A stretch of DNA of 64,000 nucleotides from positions 1-64,000 of the forward strand of contig NZ_JAJATW010000010.1 in assembly GCF_020532605.1 (NCBI RefSeq), written 5' to 3'. Shown one piece after another: positions 29,753 through 39,152 of the stretch. A program made the position numbers and the translations under genes. The notes beneath the pieces were generated by a model, which saw only the letters and a list, made by a program, of their open reading frames with translations, was not told the origin of the DNA and made no database searches. This DNA is from Marinomonas algarum (GTDB taxonomy: Bacteria > Pseudomonadota > Gammaproteobacteria > Pseudomonadales > Marinomonadaceae). How positions within the stretch are numbered: position 1 is the stretch's first letter; every line of letters starts with the position of its first letter.

Positions 29753-29810
29753 AATAAAAAGCCATTTAAAAACGAGATGCGACGATTTCGTTTAGAAATG
29801 GCTTTTTATT
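29753..29810. terminator. Bidirectional terminator between topA operon and lexA
   Basis: A 15-bp stem (29753-29767 with 29796-29810) rich in A/T at the base and GC in the middle (AGCCATTT). The loop can form an inner AAACGA/TCGTTT pairing. It serves both convergent units. Confidence 0.85.
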
Positions 29811-29829
29811 TGTGTATTTTTCAAGGTGT

Positions 29830-30453
29830 TTACAGTTCTTGGCGAATGACGCCGACAGACAAACCTTCAATAGCGAAATCTTCGTGTTCCAAATCCACAA
29901 TGATGTCGCTAAATGTGTCGTTCTCTGGGCTTAAAGTAACGATTCTGCCTTTTTGTTCAAAGCGCTTTACGGTCACTTCGTCGCCAATACGCGCGACCAC
30001 AATTTGGCCGTTTCTCACGTTAGTGGTTTTGTGAACTGCAAGCAGGTCGCCTTCCATGATGCCCACGTCTTTCATGCTGGTGCCTGACACAGATAAAAAG
30101 TAGTCCGCTTTAGGAGAGAACATGCTGGCCGGTATACTGACATGGGAGGCGATGTTTTCTTGAGCCAAAATAGGGTAACCGGCTGCGACCTTGCCAATAA
30201 CTGGCAGTCCAAGGTCTTCTTTAGGTTCGTTTTGGTTTAATGGGTCAACCAAACGAATACCGCGAGACGCTCCAGACAACATTTCAATCGCCCCTTTTTT
30301 GCATAGGGCTTTTAAATGTTCTTCAGCGGCATTGGGTGACCTAAAGCCCAAGCGCAGGGCGATTTCCGCTCTGGTGGGTGGAAATCCTGTTTCCGAAATA
30401 AATTCGCGAATGGTTTCTAATACGTCAGATTGTCTTTTGGTTAATTTAATCAT
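29830..30453 (-). CDS. lexA: SOS repressor LexA
   Basis: The SOS repressor, self-cleaved when RecA is activated. The 207 residues have an N-terminal winged HTH (1-70), the cleavage site Ala91-Gly92 (KVAAGYP), and the Ser126/Lys163 dyad in GTSMKD and VTVKRF. The 37-residue Ser-Lys spacing equals E. coli. Two LexA boxes lie just upstream, so it is autoregulated. sulA, which sits beside lexA in Pseudomonas, is absent. Confidence 0.97.
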   Translation of the reverse strand: MIKLTKRQSDVLETIREFISETGFPPTRAEIALRLGFRSPNAAEEHLKALCKKGAIEMLSGASRGIRLVDPLNQNEPKEDLGLPVIGKVAAGYPILAQENIASHVSIPASMFSPKADYFLSVSGTSMKDVGIMEGDLLAVHKTTNVRNGQIVVARIGDEVTVKRFEQKGRIVTLSPENDTFSDIIVDLEHEDFAIEGLSVGVIRQEL

Positions 30454-30460
30454 AGGTCAT

Positions 30461-30495
30461 CTGGTTGTTTATACAGTAACTGTTATTATATACAG
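30461..30495. promoter_or_regulatory. Tandem LexA boxes between lexA and dinG
   Basis: CTGT-N8-ACAG at 30480-30495 is an exact SOS box with AT-rich centre. CTGG-N8-ACAG at 30461-30476 differs at one base. Two boxes at the lexA promoter parallel E. coli. Their place between divergent genes predicts joint control of lexA and dinG. Confidence 0.88.
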
Positions 30496-30522
30496 CATTA
30501 TCAACGATACTCAATATTATAA

Positions 30523-32646
30523 ATGCTTTCAGACGAACTAAAAAATCAAATTCAGCTCGCATATCGATCGTCATTAGATGCGAAATCTCATAAACCAAGA
30601 TCTGGCCAGCGTCAGATGATCGGTGCGATTGCGCGAACGCTTGGCAACATCAAACAAGATTCTGAAGGCAATCGGCTCGATGAAAAGCATGTGGCCGTTA
30701 TTGAAGCTGGAACAGGGACAGGGAAAACCCTTTCATACTGTTTGGCCGCCATTCCCATCGCCAAAGATCGCGGTCTCACCTTGGTCATTTCAACAGCCAC
30801 TGTGGCGCTTCAAGAGCAAATACTTCATAAAGAACTTCCCGACCTGTTGGAACACACCGACCTAAGCTTTAAATACACCTTGGCAAAGGGGCGTGGTCGT
30901 TATTTGTGTCTGAATAATCTAGAAGGTTTTTTAAGCACAGAAGAGCAGGCCATGGAAGACATGTTCGCAGGCTTGTTTGAGCAGCATCTGTCGGCCGATG
31001 ATGTGAACACTGTGCTGTATCAAGAAATGGACGCTGCTCTTCAAAAAGGCGACTGGGACGGTGATAAAGACAATTGGTCTGGTATTGTCCGCGAGCAAGA
31101 TTGGCGCCGACTCACAACCGATCATCAGCAGTGTACCAACCGAAATTGCGCGAACTACTCTGCGTGTCCTTTTTTTAAGGCGCGCGCCGAAATTGAAGTG
31201 GCAGATGTGATTGTGGCGAACCATGACTTGGTGTTGGCAGATTTGTCTTTGGGTGGTGGTGCTATCCTTACGCCGCCAAAAGAAACCATTTACGTGTTTG
31301 ATGAGGGGCATCACCTTCCTGATAAAGCCATTAGTCACTTTAGGCACGAGGTGCGTTTACAACAAAGCATTACCTGGTTGCGGCAGCTAGAAAAAAATCT
31401 GGTGAATTTGAAGCAAGAGTTAACAGATGATGTCAGTTTAATCGGTCAGTTGTTGTTAAAAATTCCCCAGCAGATCCAGACAATCGTGAATTTTATTCAG
31501 TATGTGCAACAGGGTTTGGCACCGTACATTCAGGGCCTGGGTTTGGATAAAGAAAACACTCAGCACCGTTTTGAGTTTGGCCTCATTCCTGATGAGTTAA
31601 GGCAGTTATCCTATAGTTTGCATACGACGTATCAGAAGCTTTTTAACAGTATTGAAAGCATTCAAGATGAATGTAAGAAAACTAAGCAAAATGAAGGCAT
31701 GGGTGTGACGACGGAAACGGCGGAAACTTGGCAACCTATTTTAGGGGTGATTTTAGGTCGGTTAGAGCAAAGTGTTGGGCTATGGCAATTGTATGCGGCG
31801 GTAGACGATCAGAATTATCCGCCTAATGCCCGTTGGTTGGTTTTATCGGGGCAGGGCATGGAGCAAGACATTGAGCTGGGTGGCTCGCCTATATTGGCCG
31901 CGAATACCTTGAGGCAGCAGTTATGGGACAAGTGTTTTGGTGCTGTGGTGACATCGGCGACGCTCACGGCGCTTAATCAATTTCATCGTTTTAATATGCG
32001 TTCGGGTGTGCCAAAAGACAGCGAATACCTTCGAGTATTGAGCCCATTTGACTTTCAGGGCAAGGGGGTGCTGGTGATCCCCGATATGGAGAACGAGCCC
32101 AATCGAGTAGAGCAGCATACGGCTGAGATTGTGTCTTATCTCAACCAACATGTGAACGTTGAACAGGGCAGTCTCGTGTTGTTCTCTTCTCGTCGACAAA
32201 TGGAAGAGGTAGGCCAGTCTTTGAAGGCGAGCCTTAAAGAGATTCTTCTTATGCAGGGCGAGCAATCTAAGCGTGTGATTTTGGATTCACATCGCGCCAA
32301 AATTGACGACAAAAAAGGCAGCTTGCTGTTTGGTTTAGCCAGCTTCGCAGAGGGTGTGGATCTGCCGGGAGATTACTTAACGGCGGTTTATATCGCCAAA
32401 ATTCCTTTTGCTGTTCCGGATGATCCTGTTGAAGCGACGTTGGCAGAATGGATTCAAAAGCGTGGTGGTAACCCTTTTATGGAAATTACGATTCCTGACG
32501 CGTCTCTGCGCTTGGTGCAGGCGACTGGGCGACTGTTACGCAGCGAGAAAGACGCGGGTGAAATTCATATTCTAGATAAACGTTTACGAACTAAGCGTTA
32601 TGGCCCTCAGTTGATTAACAGCCTACCACCTTATCGTCAGCATTAA
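30523..32646 (+). CDS. dinG: ATP-dependent DNA helicase DinG
   Basis: An iron-sulfur 5'-3' helicase of the XPD family that unwinds R-loops and D-loops. The 707 residues have Walker A in EAGTGTGKTLSY, the Fe-S cysteines in the region of CLNNLEGF and CTNRNCANYSACPFF, the DEGH box in VFDEGHHLPD, and the helicase motif VI QATGRLLRSEKD. The start 28 bases after the second LexA box agrees with SOS induction. Confidence 0.95.
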   Translation: MLSDELKNQIQLAYRSSLDAKSHKPRSGQRQMIGAIARTLGNIKQDSEGNRLDEKHVAVIEAGTGTGKTLSYCLAAIPIAKDRGLTLVISTATVALQEQILHKELPDLLEHTDLSFKYTLAKGRGRYLCLNNLEGFLSTEEQAMEDMFAGLFEQHLSADDVNTVLYQEMDAALQKGDWDGDKDNWSGIVREQDWRRLTTDHQQCTNRNCANYSACPFFKARAEIEVADVIVANHDLVLADLSLGGGAILTPPKETIYVFDEGHHLPDKAISHFRHEVRLQQSITWLRQLEKNLVNLKQELTDDVSLIGQLLLKIPQQIQTIVNFIQYVQQGLAPYIQGLGLDKENTQHRFEFGLIPDELRQLSYSLHTTYQKLFNSIESIQDECKKTKQNEGMGVTTETAETWQPILGVILGRLEQSVGLWQLYAAVDDQNYPPNARWLVLSGQGMEQDIELGGSPILAANTLRQQLWDKCFGAVVTSATLTALNQFHRFNMRSGVPKDSEYLRVLSPFDFQGKGVLVIPDMENEPNRVEQHTAEIVSYLNQHVNVEQGSLVLFSSRRQMEEVGQSLKASLKEILLMQGEQSKRVILDSHRAKIDDKKGSLLFGLASFAEGVDLPGDYLTAVYIAKIPFAVPDDPVEATLAEWIQKRGGNPFMEITIPDASLRLVQATGRLLRSEKDAGEIHILDKRLRTKRYGPQLINSLPPYRQH

Positions 32647-32665
32647 GAGAAAGAACAAAGCGTAA

Positions 32666-32707
32666 GCAAGGGGTGATAAAGCCTCATCAATTAGGTACAC
32701 TCCTTGC
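32666..32707 (+). other. Hairpin between dinG and the helicase gene
   Basis: GCAAGGGGTG (32666-32675) pairs with CACTCCTTGC (32698-32707), one G-T pair, and an inner CCT/AGG can extend it. No T-run follows. It may be a leader structure or an inefficient terminator of dinG. Confidence 0.4.
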
Positions 32708-32753
32708 ACAAATTATTATCCTCACAACACAATAGAAGCGTATAGATTCCAAT

Positions 32754-34112
32754 ATGGAAAAACAAACTCAAGAAGCCACAACAAACACACCATCAAAACC
32801 AAAACGTCCCCGTCGAACCAATAAGCGCCCTAAAAATACTGCTCAGTCCTCCCGCCCTGCTAATGCTGATGTCGCAGGCAATCAAGAAACAAAGGGAGCC
32901 AATACGACAAAGGGGAAAGTTTGGTCTATTGACGATTTTCCGGTTGCTGAAGTTGAAGGTAAATTGCGTTTTCACGATTTGAATCTTCCAGATCGCGTGA
33001 TTAAATCCATTGCTGAGATGGGGTTTGAGTACTGCAGTGAAATTCAGGCGGAAACGTTGCCCATGACATTGTTGGGTTACGATATTATTGGTCAGGCTCA
33101 AACGGGGACGGGTAAAACCGCCGCTTTTTTGATTGCTATGATCAGCGACTTTCTTGACTATCCGCTGGAAGAAAAGCGCCCCAATAATTTTGCACGTGGT
33201 TTGATTATTGCCCCGACGCGTGAGCTGGCGATTCAGATCGCCGATGAAGCAGAAAAGCTCACCAGTAACTGTCACCTAAATGTGGTGACGTTAGTGGGTG
33301 GATTGAGCTATGAAAAACAAAAAATAGCCCTAGAAACGGAAAACGTTGACATATTGGTCGCTACCCCCGGACGCTTGTTAGATTTTGCTCGTAGCCGCAA
33401 AGTTCAGCTTGGTAAGGTTGAGTGTCTGGTATTGGACGAAGCCGATCGTATGTTGTCAATGGGCTTTATTCCTGATGTTAAAAGTATCATTCGCATGACG
33501 CCACACAAAGAAACGCGTCAAACCATGTTGTTTAGTGCGACCTTCCCAAAAGATATCCAAGCGTTAGCGCAGCAGTGGACGTATTTTCCTAAAGAAGTGT
33601 CTGTTGTGCCTAAAGAAGCAACAAACCAAAACATTGAACAGGTGATTTACACCGTTGAAGCCGATCAAAAGTGGCCGGTGTTGAAGCAGCTTATTCAGGA
33701 GAACGGTGGCCAGCGCACAATCATTTTTGCGAACCGCCGAGATGAAACTCGTGATTTGTACGAGCGTCTAAGAAAGGCCAACATTAACTGTGCCATTCTT
33801 TCTGGTGAAGTAGCACAGGATAAGCGCGTAAAAACGCTGAAAAATTTCAAAGACGGTGTTATTCAGGTATTGGTCGCGACCGACGTTGCTGGGCGTGGTA
33901 TTCATGTTGATAATGTGCAACTTGTGGTCAATTATGCCTTACCAGAAGACCCTGAAGACTATGTGCACCGTATCGGTCGAACGGGTCGTGGTGGAGAAAC
34001 AGGCAAGTCGGTAAGTTTTGCCAGTGAAGACGATGCCTTTATGATCCCTGAAATTGAAAAAGTGGTGGGCGAATCCATTCGTTGCGAGTACATGGTCGAT
34101 ACAAACCGATAG
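32754..34112 (+). CDS. rhlB: DEAD-box RNA helicase, RhlB-like
   Basis: A 452-residue RNA helicase. A disordered basic N-terminus (about 55 residues, PKRPRRTNKRPKN) precedes the core: Q motif near CSEIQAETLP, AQTGTGKTAA, PTRELA, VATPGRLLD, DEAD, SAT, and HRIGRTGRGG. Residue flavour and length suggest RhlB of Pseudomonas rather than RhlE or SrmB, but the subfamily is a judgement by eye. RhlB works with the RNase E degradosome. Confidence 0.85.
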   Translation: MEKQTQEATTNTPSKPKRPRRTNKRPKNTAQSSRPANADVAGNQETKGANTTKGKVWSIDDFPVAEVEGKLRFHDLNLPDRVIKSIAEMGFEYCSEIQAETLPMTLLGYDIIGQAQTGTGKTAAFLIAMISDFLDYPLEEKRPNNFARGLIIAPTRELAIQIADEAEKLTSNCHLNVVTLVGGLSYEKQKIALETENVDILVATPGRLLDFARSRKVQLGKVECLVLDEADRMLSMGFIPDVKSIIRMTPHKETRQTMLFSATFPKDIQALAQQWTYFPKEVSVVPKEATNQNIEQVIYTVEADQKWPVLKQLIQENGGQRTIIFANRRDETRDLYERLRKANINCAILSGEVAQDKRVKTLKNFKDGVIQVLVATDVAGRGIHVDNVQLVVNYALPEDPEDYVHRIGRTGRGGETGKSVSFASEDDAFMIPEIEKVVGESIRCEYMVDTNR

Positions 34113-34139
34113 TCATCGCTGACGGCTAAGTGAGATAAA

Positions 34140-35561
34140 ATGAATTTACAGCATCATTTTGCACAGTTAGGCGACGCTTTCTCTTCGTCAACTTCGATCC
34201 AGCCTTTGGCGGACCAGCGTTTGGTGGAGTGCAATCCATCGTTGGCGACATTTCTTGGCATTGATATGAAATCCCAAGAAACTAAGCAATTGTTCAGTGG
34301 TGAGCAAGCGATTGCTCACAGTTTGAGCATGGTATACGCTGGGCACCAATTTGGTGGCTTTTCTCCTCGTCTTGGTGATGGCCGTGGTGTGTTGTTGGGG
34401 GAGGTAACGGGGCAAGACGGTCGACTTTATGACTTGCATATGAAAGGTGCTGGCCCAACGCCCTATTCACGGAGAGCAGATGGCCGTGCGGTGTTACGCT
34501 CTTGTATTCGCGAATACCTGGCAAGTGAGGCAATGGCAGCGCTTTCTGTGCCAACCTCCCGCGCATTGGCGCTGTACGACAGTCGCAGTGCGGTATACCG
34601 AGAAACGCCGGAAATCGGTGCGATGTTACTCCGTACCGCCAATGGTCATATCCGCTTTGGTCATTTTGAATATTTCTTTTATCAGGGTAAGCAAACCGAG
34701 TTAAATCAGCTGGTTGACTACTGTTTGGAACACTATTATCCAGAGTGTCTTGAAACGGACTCGCCGCTGGAAAATATGTTGATTGAAGTGGTGAAACGCA
34801 CGGCCAGGATGATTGCTAAGTGGCAGGCGGTGGGGTTTCAGCACGGCGTCATGAACACCGATAATTTTTCCTTTACAGGCGAAACCATTGACTACGGGCC
34901 GTACGGTTTTATGGAAGACCACCAGCCAGACTGGGTTTGTAATCATTCTGATTATGAGGGGCGCTACGCTTTTTCAAGACAGCCAGGCGTAGGCCTCTGG
35001 AATTTGAATTGTTTGGTGCATTGCTTTTCGAAACACCTTGATAAAGCACAACTTGTCGCGATTTTGCAGCATTATGAACCTGAGTTACAGACCCATTATG
35101 ATCAACTTATGCTGCAAAAAATGGGGCTGGGTTCCGTAGCGCATCTACATGAGCTTTTGCCGGCATTGTTGGCAGTATTAACGGCTGAAAAAGCAGATTA
35201 CTCGCGCTTTTTTCGGTCATTAAGTCATTTTGACGGTGTGGATCAAACGCCCTTATTAGACGAAGTTATTGATCGTCAAAGGCTGTCTGCATGGCTAATG
35301 GACTATCAAGTGGCTAGAGAGCAAGAAGGTGGCGTTTGGCAAGAAGTGAGTGAGCGTATGTTGGCGGTGAATCCGAAATACATATTGCGAAATTACTTAG
35401 CGCATAGCGTTATTGCATCGGCTGAACAGGGCGACTATTTGCTTATGCGACGCCTTTTGCGTGTGTTGTCTCAGCCCTTTGATGAGCATGAAGAATCATC
35501 CGCTTTGTCGCAAAGAGCGCCAGAGTGGGGCCGCTCATTAGAAGTCAGTTGTTCGTCTTGA
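34140..35561 (+). CDS. selO: Protein adenylyltransferase SelO
   Basis: A pseudokinase-fold enzyme that transfers AMP to protein hydroxyls, linked to redox stress. The 473 residues are the usual size. Family patterns include FGGFSPRLGDGRGVLLGE, RRADGRAVLRSCIREYL and GVMNTDNFSFTGETIDYGP. The C-terminus ends SCSS; the Cys is at the position of selenocysteine in animal SelO. It precedes gpsA by about 36 bases. Confidence 0.94.
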   Translation: MNLQHHFAQLGDAFSSSTSIQPLADQRLVECNPSLATFLGIDMKSQETKQLFSGEQAIAHSLSMVYAGHQFGGFSPRLGDGRGVLLGEVTGQDGRLYDLHMKGAGPTPYSRRADGRAVLRSCIREYLASEAMAALSVPTSRALALYDSRSAVYRETPEIGAMLLRTANGHIRFGHFEYFFYQGKQTELNQLVDYCLEHYYPECLETDSPLENMLIEVVKRTARMIAKWQAVGFQHGVMNTDNFSFTGETIDYGPYGFMEDHQPDWVCNHSDYEGRYAFSRQPGVGLWNLNCLVHCFSKHLDKAQLVAILQHYEPELQTHYDQLMLQKMGLGSVAHLHELLPALLAVLTAEKADYSRFFRSLSHFDGVDQTPLLDEVIDRQRLSAWLMDYQVAREQEGGVWQEVSERMLAVNPKYILRNYLAHSVIASAEQGDYLLMRRLLRVLSQPFDEHEESSALSQRAPEWGRSLEVSCSS

Positions 35562-35597
35562 TTGGGAAGACAAGACTTAATAAATAAGAGAAAAAAC

Positions 35598-36629
35598 ATG
35601 ATAAAACACTCTGTATGTGTCTTAGGTGGCGGCAGTTTTGGGACCGCGTTGGCCAATATAATGGCCAAAAACGGGCATCAAGTAAGCCAATGGATGCGTA
35701 ATGAGCAACAAGTTGATGAGATCAACTTAACAGGGCTCAACAGTCGTTATTTACCCAACGCGCCTTTGCATTGCGAATTGTTGGCGACCAGTAATCTTGA
35801 GCAAGCCATACGTGATAGTGACACGGTCTTTGTGTCAATTCCGTCAAAGTCTTTTGAGCAGGTGGTTCAGCGAATTGAACCATTGTTAACGGCTGAAAAA
35901 ATACTGATCAGTACAACGAAGGGGTTTAATCCCAATCGCTTTGAACTTATGAGTGATGTTCTACGTCGTAACCCTGTTACACAGCGTATTGGTGTACTGA
36001 GCGGGCCAAATTTAGCCAAAGAGATCGCGGCTGGGCAAATGACAGGATCAGTGATTGCTAGCTCAGAAGAGGCTGTGCGTCACCGAGTGATAGAATTGTT
36101 AAAATCGCCTACTTTTCGTTTATATGAAAGCAAAGACAGCAAAGGCGTCGAATTAGCAGGCGCACTCAAAAATATTTATGCCATTGTGTGTGGTTTAGCC
36201 AAAGCATTGAACGTCGGCGAAAACACCATGTCGATGATAATGACCCGGAGTCTGGCGGAAATGAGTCGTTTTGCAGTACATTTCGGTGCTAACCCGATGA
36301 CGTTTCTTGGTTTGGCCGGTATGGGGGATTTAATTGCAACCTGTACATCGCCCTTGAGTCGTAACTATCGTGTCGGTTTCGCAATTGGCTCTGGAAAGAA
36401 TTTAACGGATGCGATTGGCAGCCTCGGTGAAGTAGCGGAGGGTGTTAATACGCTAAAGATGGTGGTTGAAGAAGCTCATCGGAATCATCTGTATATGCCG
36501 TTAGCGGAAGGGTTATTTAAATTACTGTTTGAAAATGCCACCTTGGATTCGTTAATTGGTTCAATGATGACGGGTGAGCAAACGTGGGATGTCGAATTCG
36601 CGACAACTGAGGAGAAGAAAAATGTCTAA
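35598..36629 (+). CDS. gpsA: Glycerol-3-phosphate dehydrogenase [NAD(P)+]
   Basis: Makes sn-glycerol 3-phosphate for phospholipids. The ATG at 35598 gives 343 residues with the Rossmann motif VLGGGSFGTALA, the substrate site GALKNIYAI, and GLAGMGDLIATC. An earlier ATG at 35562 adds 12 residues before the family start and is rejected. Its end overlaps the DUF4389 gene. Confidence 0.95.
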   Translation: MIKHSVCVLGGGSFGTALANIMAKNGHQVSQWMRNEQQVDEINLTGLNSRYLPNAPLHCELLATSNLEQAIRDSDTVFVSIPSKSFEQVVQRIEPLLTAEKILISTTKGFNPNRFELMSDVLRRNPVTQRIGVLSGPNLAKEIAAGQMTGSVIASSEEAVRHRVIELLKSPTFRLYESKDSKGVELAGALKNIYAIVCGLAKALNVGENTMSMIMTRSLAEMSRFAVHFGANPMTFLGLAGMGDLIATCTSPLSRNYRVGFAIGSGKNLTDAIGSLGEVAEGVNTLKMVVEEAHRNHLYMPLAEGLFKLLFENATLDSLIGSMMTGEQTWDVEFATTEEKKNV

Positions 36630-36906
36630 ACCCGGCTATGCAGATCAAGGGTTCTGGTTTCGAATAGTTTTTATGTTGCTGTATTGGCTTATATTAAATC
36701 TCGCCATAACGGTGTTCGGCTTTTTATTAATTGTCGTGAGCGTGGTTAAATTGGGTTCAAAGTCTAACCCTGATTTGCTCGGTGGTTGGCTCAAGAAAGT
36801 GTCCTTGTTTATTGGGCAAGTCTTTTCTTTCTTGTCTTATAAAACAGAAGAAAAGCCGTTTCCTTTTCAACCTTGGCCGGAAGTGAACTCCGATGATGAA
36901 GGCTAA
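36622..36906 (+). CDS. DUF4389 membrane protein
   Basis: A 94-residue protein with two adjacent hydrophobic segments (MLLYWLILNLAITVFGFLLI and onward), typical of DUF4389. Its ATG (36622) overlaps the gpsA stop by eight bases and has a GAGGAG site within gpsA. It overlaps sixA at its end. The function is unknown; the gpsA-DUF4389-sixA order is conserved in pseudomonads. Confidence 0.85.
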   Translation: MSKPGYADQGFWFRIVFMLLYWLILNLAITVFGFLLIVVSVVKLGSKSNPDLLGGWLKKVSLFIGQVFSFLSYKTEEKPFPFQPWPEVNSDDEG

Positions 36907-37372
36907 AAAGCTATTCGTATTGCGCCACGGTAATGCTCAGCCTTATGGTTATCAACGCGACCAAGATCGTGAATTAACTGAGTTGGGCGTTGTTGAGGTA
37001 AAAGCAACGGCGAAAGCGTTTAAGAAGAAAGCTGAGACGTTAGATGCGGTGTTTGTCAGTCCCTATTTAAGAGCCCAACAGACAGCAAAAGTGTTTCTTG
37101 CGGAGTTAGATGCCTCGGTACACGTAGAAACGTGCCCTCTGGTGACGCCAGAAGGGCAGTCAAAAGATGTCGCTCAGTGGCTTGATTCCCAACCTTTTGA
37201 ATCGATTTTAGTGGTGACGCATCAGCCTTTTGCCCACAGTTTTGTAGACTATTTAGCCGATCAGCCGCTGCCTATTCACTTTGCGATGACAACGGCAACC
37301 ATGGCGTCTCTAGAAGGGTCGTTTTTTGCCGGCGCTTGTTGTCAGTTTCGATGGTGGTTAACACCTAGCTGA
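36893..37372 (+). CDS. sixA: Phosphohistidine phosphatase SixA
   Basis: A histidine phosphatase with the N-terminal RHGNAQ nucleophile motif and a second His in VVTHQPF. The 159 residues match SixA. In E. coli SixA dephosphorylates histidine phosphocarriers such as PtsP/NPr or ArcB. The start overlaps the preceding gene by 14 bases. Two adjacent ATG codons (36893, 36896) are possible starts. Confidence 0.88.
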   Translation: MMKAKKLFVLRHGNAQPYGYQRDQDRELTELGVVEVKATAKAFKKKAETLDAVFVSPYLRAQQTAKVFLAELDASVHVETCPLVTPEGQSKDVAQWLDSQPFESILVVTHQPFAHSFVDYLADQPLPIHFAMTTATMASLEGSFFAGACCQFRWWLTPS

Positions 37373-37423
37373 TCCGCTATAAGAAATGTGATTGAACCAA
37401 AGAAATCAAAGGGGCGTACCTTT

Positions 37424-38287
37424 ATGGGGAATGAGATTATTTACAAGCTTCCGCACACCGAGCTTTCCGGTGTCCAGTCTTTGCCCAAAAAGGCGTCTGA
37501 TGTGAAGATTTTATCTTTGCACGGCTGGTTAGATAATGCGGCTAGCTTTGCTAATTTGTCTCCACACTTGTCAGAATATTCTCACGTGGCGTTGGACTTT
37601 GCGGGGCATGGTTTTTCTTTTCATCGTGCGCCGGGGAGTTTTTATCACTTGTGGGACTATGTTTTGGATATTGTGTCTATCCTTAATCAGTCTAAACAAA
37701 GTGTTTGGTTAATCGGTCACAGCATGGGAGGGGCCGTGGCGATGCTAGTGGCGGCTATTGCGCCTGATAAAGTGCGTGGCCTGGTTGTCTTAGATAATAT
37801 GGGGCCGCTCACTGGGGAGCCGGTTGACCGTGTCGCTACGCTAAATCGAGCGGTGCAAAAAATGACCAAGCATCGTCTTGATCGTCAATGGCGGTATGCA
37901 ACAAAAGACGCCATGGTGTCGGCACGTATGGCGGGGTTCACACAATTATCTCGACAAGCGTCTGCTCTTTTGGTGGAGCGTGGTGCTATGCAGTCAGAGG
38001 ACAGTAGTTGGACATGGCGTCATGATAGTAAGTTAACCTTCCCTTCACCCTTTCGTATGGATGAGGCCAGTGTTGAGGCGTTCATTCAAGAAATTAAATG
38101 TCCTACGTTGGCTTTGGTGGCAAAACAGGGGATTTATGAAGAGAATCACGCTTTAGTAGAGGCGAGGGCCGCTCAGTTTCCATGGATCAAGTTGAAGTGG
38201 CTAGAAGGTAATCATCATTTTCATTTAGAACCGGAGAGCTGTCTTGCTGTCGCAGAAGAAATTCAGCAGTTCATTGATCAAAACTAA
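37424..38287 (+). CDS. Alpha/beta hydrolase
   Basis: A 287-residue hydrolase from ATG 37424, preceded by GGGG at about nine bases. A GTG at 37388 would add 12 residues. The nucleophile elbow GHSMGGA, the oxyanion HGW near LSLHGWLDNA, and a C-terminal catalytic His in EGNHHFH are visible. The substrate is unknown. It sits between sixA and the DUF4892 gene on the same strand. Confidence 0.85.
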   Translation: MGNEIIYKLPHTELSGVQSLPKKASDVKILSLHGWLDNAASFANLSPHLSEYSHVALDFAGHGFSFHRAPGSFYHLWDYVLDIVSILNQSKQSVWLIGHSMGGAVAMLVAAIAPDKVRGLVVLDNMGPLTGEPVDRVATLNRAVQKMTKHRLDRQWRYATKDAMVSARMAGFTQLSRQASALLVERGAMQSEDSSWTWRHDSKLTFPSPFRMDEASVEAFIQEIKCPTLALVAKQGIYEENHALVEARAAQFPWIKLKWLEGNHHFHLEPESCLAVAEEIQQFIDQN

Positions 38288-38327
38288 TAAATAGATCTGG
38301 CAATAGGTCAGGCGATAGGACGGTAAT

Positions 38328-39137
38328 ATGAGTCAATTTCATCGTGTAGTGTGTCTGTCTTTTGCGTGTTTTTTGTTGACGTTTCACTCGGTGTCGTATG
38401 CCAGTGTGTTGACGATGCAGCCATATCGTGATGCCCAGCTGGTAAAAAGCTACTCTCAAACCGATCATTTGATGGAAGTGCCTTTGGGGAAAATCGGTCG
38501 ATCAGGTCGTGGCTGGGAGCCTGAGTCTGTGATTCGTTTGCAAGGCGATTACTTTTCTATTCTCTATAAGATCAACCGCAATGCATTATTGCCTGATGTT
38601 TATGACCATTACCGTGAGCAGATGTTGTTAGCAGGTCGTAAAGTGGTGTTTGAGTGTGAAAGTCGCAGTTGCGGCAGCAGTAATGCTTGGGCAAACGATT
38701 TTTTTGGTGATTATTTGCTTTATGGCTCCGATCAAAGCCAGTACTTGCTGGTGGTTAAAGATCAGGAAGAAGCTTATCAAGTCCTGTATCTGAATCGTCG
38801 TGGCGCAGGGGATGTGATGGTCCGTCTTGATGAAATGTCAGCGTCACAGGGTAAGGACACAGAGTTTGAGATCGTTGCTCAAATGGACGTGAAGGACATC
38901 CCACGAATTCGACGCTTTATTAGCGATCTTCCATCTGATCAAAACGTCGTGGGGTTTGTCACCAGTCAGGCGACTCGTGCGCGTAGCGCTATTCAGTCAG
39001 GGGATCAGTGGATAAGCGCTCTGACGACGGGCCTTGGTCAACAGTTGAGTGAAAGAGTGCGTTTTATTAATTTAGCAGATCTGGGTCGAGAGTCCCTTGG
39101 CAAGGATCGTATTTCGTTTGTTTATGCTCAGCCGTAG
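38328..39137 (+). CDS. DUF4892 exported protein
   Basis: A 269-residue protein with a signal peptide ending near SYAS (residues 1-26). The mature region starting YRDAQLVKSYSQ and the Cys pair in CESRSCGSS fit DUF4892. The C-terminal part after residue 170 resembles an OmpA-like or SPOR-like alpha/beta domain, which is uncertain. It is periplasmic or outer-membrane linked; the function is unknown. Confidence 0.75.
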   Translation: MSQFHRVVCLSFACFLLTFHSVSYASVLTMQPYRDAQLVKSYSQTDHLMEVPLGKIGRSGRGWEPESVIRLQGDYFSILYKINRNALLPDVYDHYREQMLLAGRKVVFECESRSCGSSNAWANDFFGDYLLYGSDQSQYLLVVKDQEEAYQVLYLNRRGAGDVMVRLDEMSASQGKDTEFEIVAQMDVKDIPRIRRFISDLPSDQNVVGFVTSQATRARSAIQSGDQWISALTTGLGQQLSERVRFINLADLGRESLGKDRISFVYAQP

Positions 39138-39152
39138 GCGTTTTTTGTAAAG

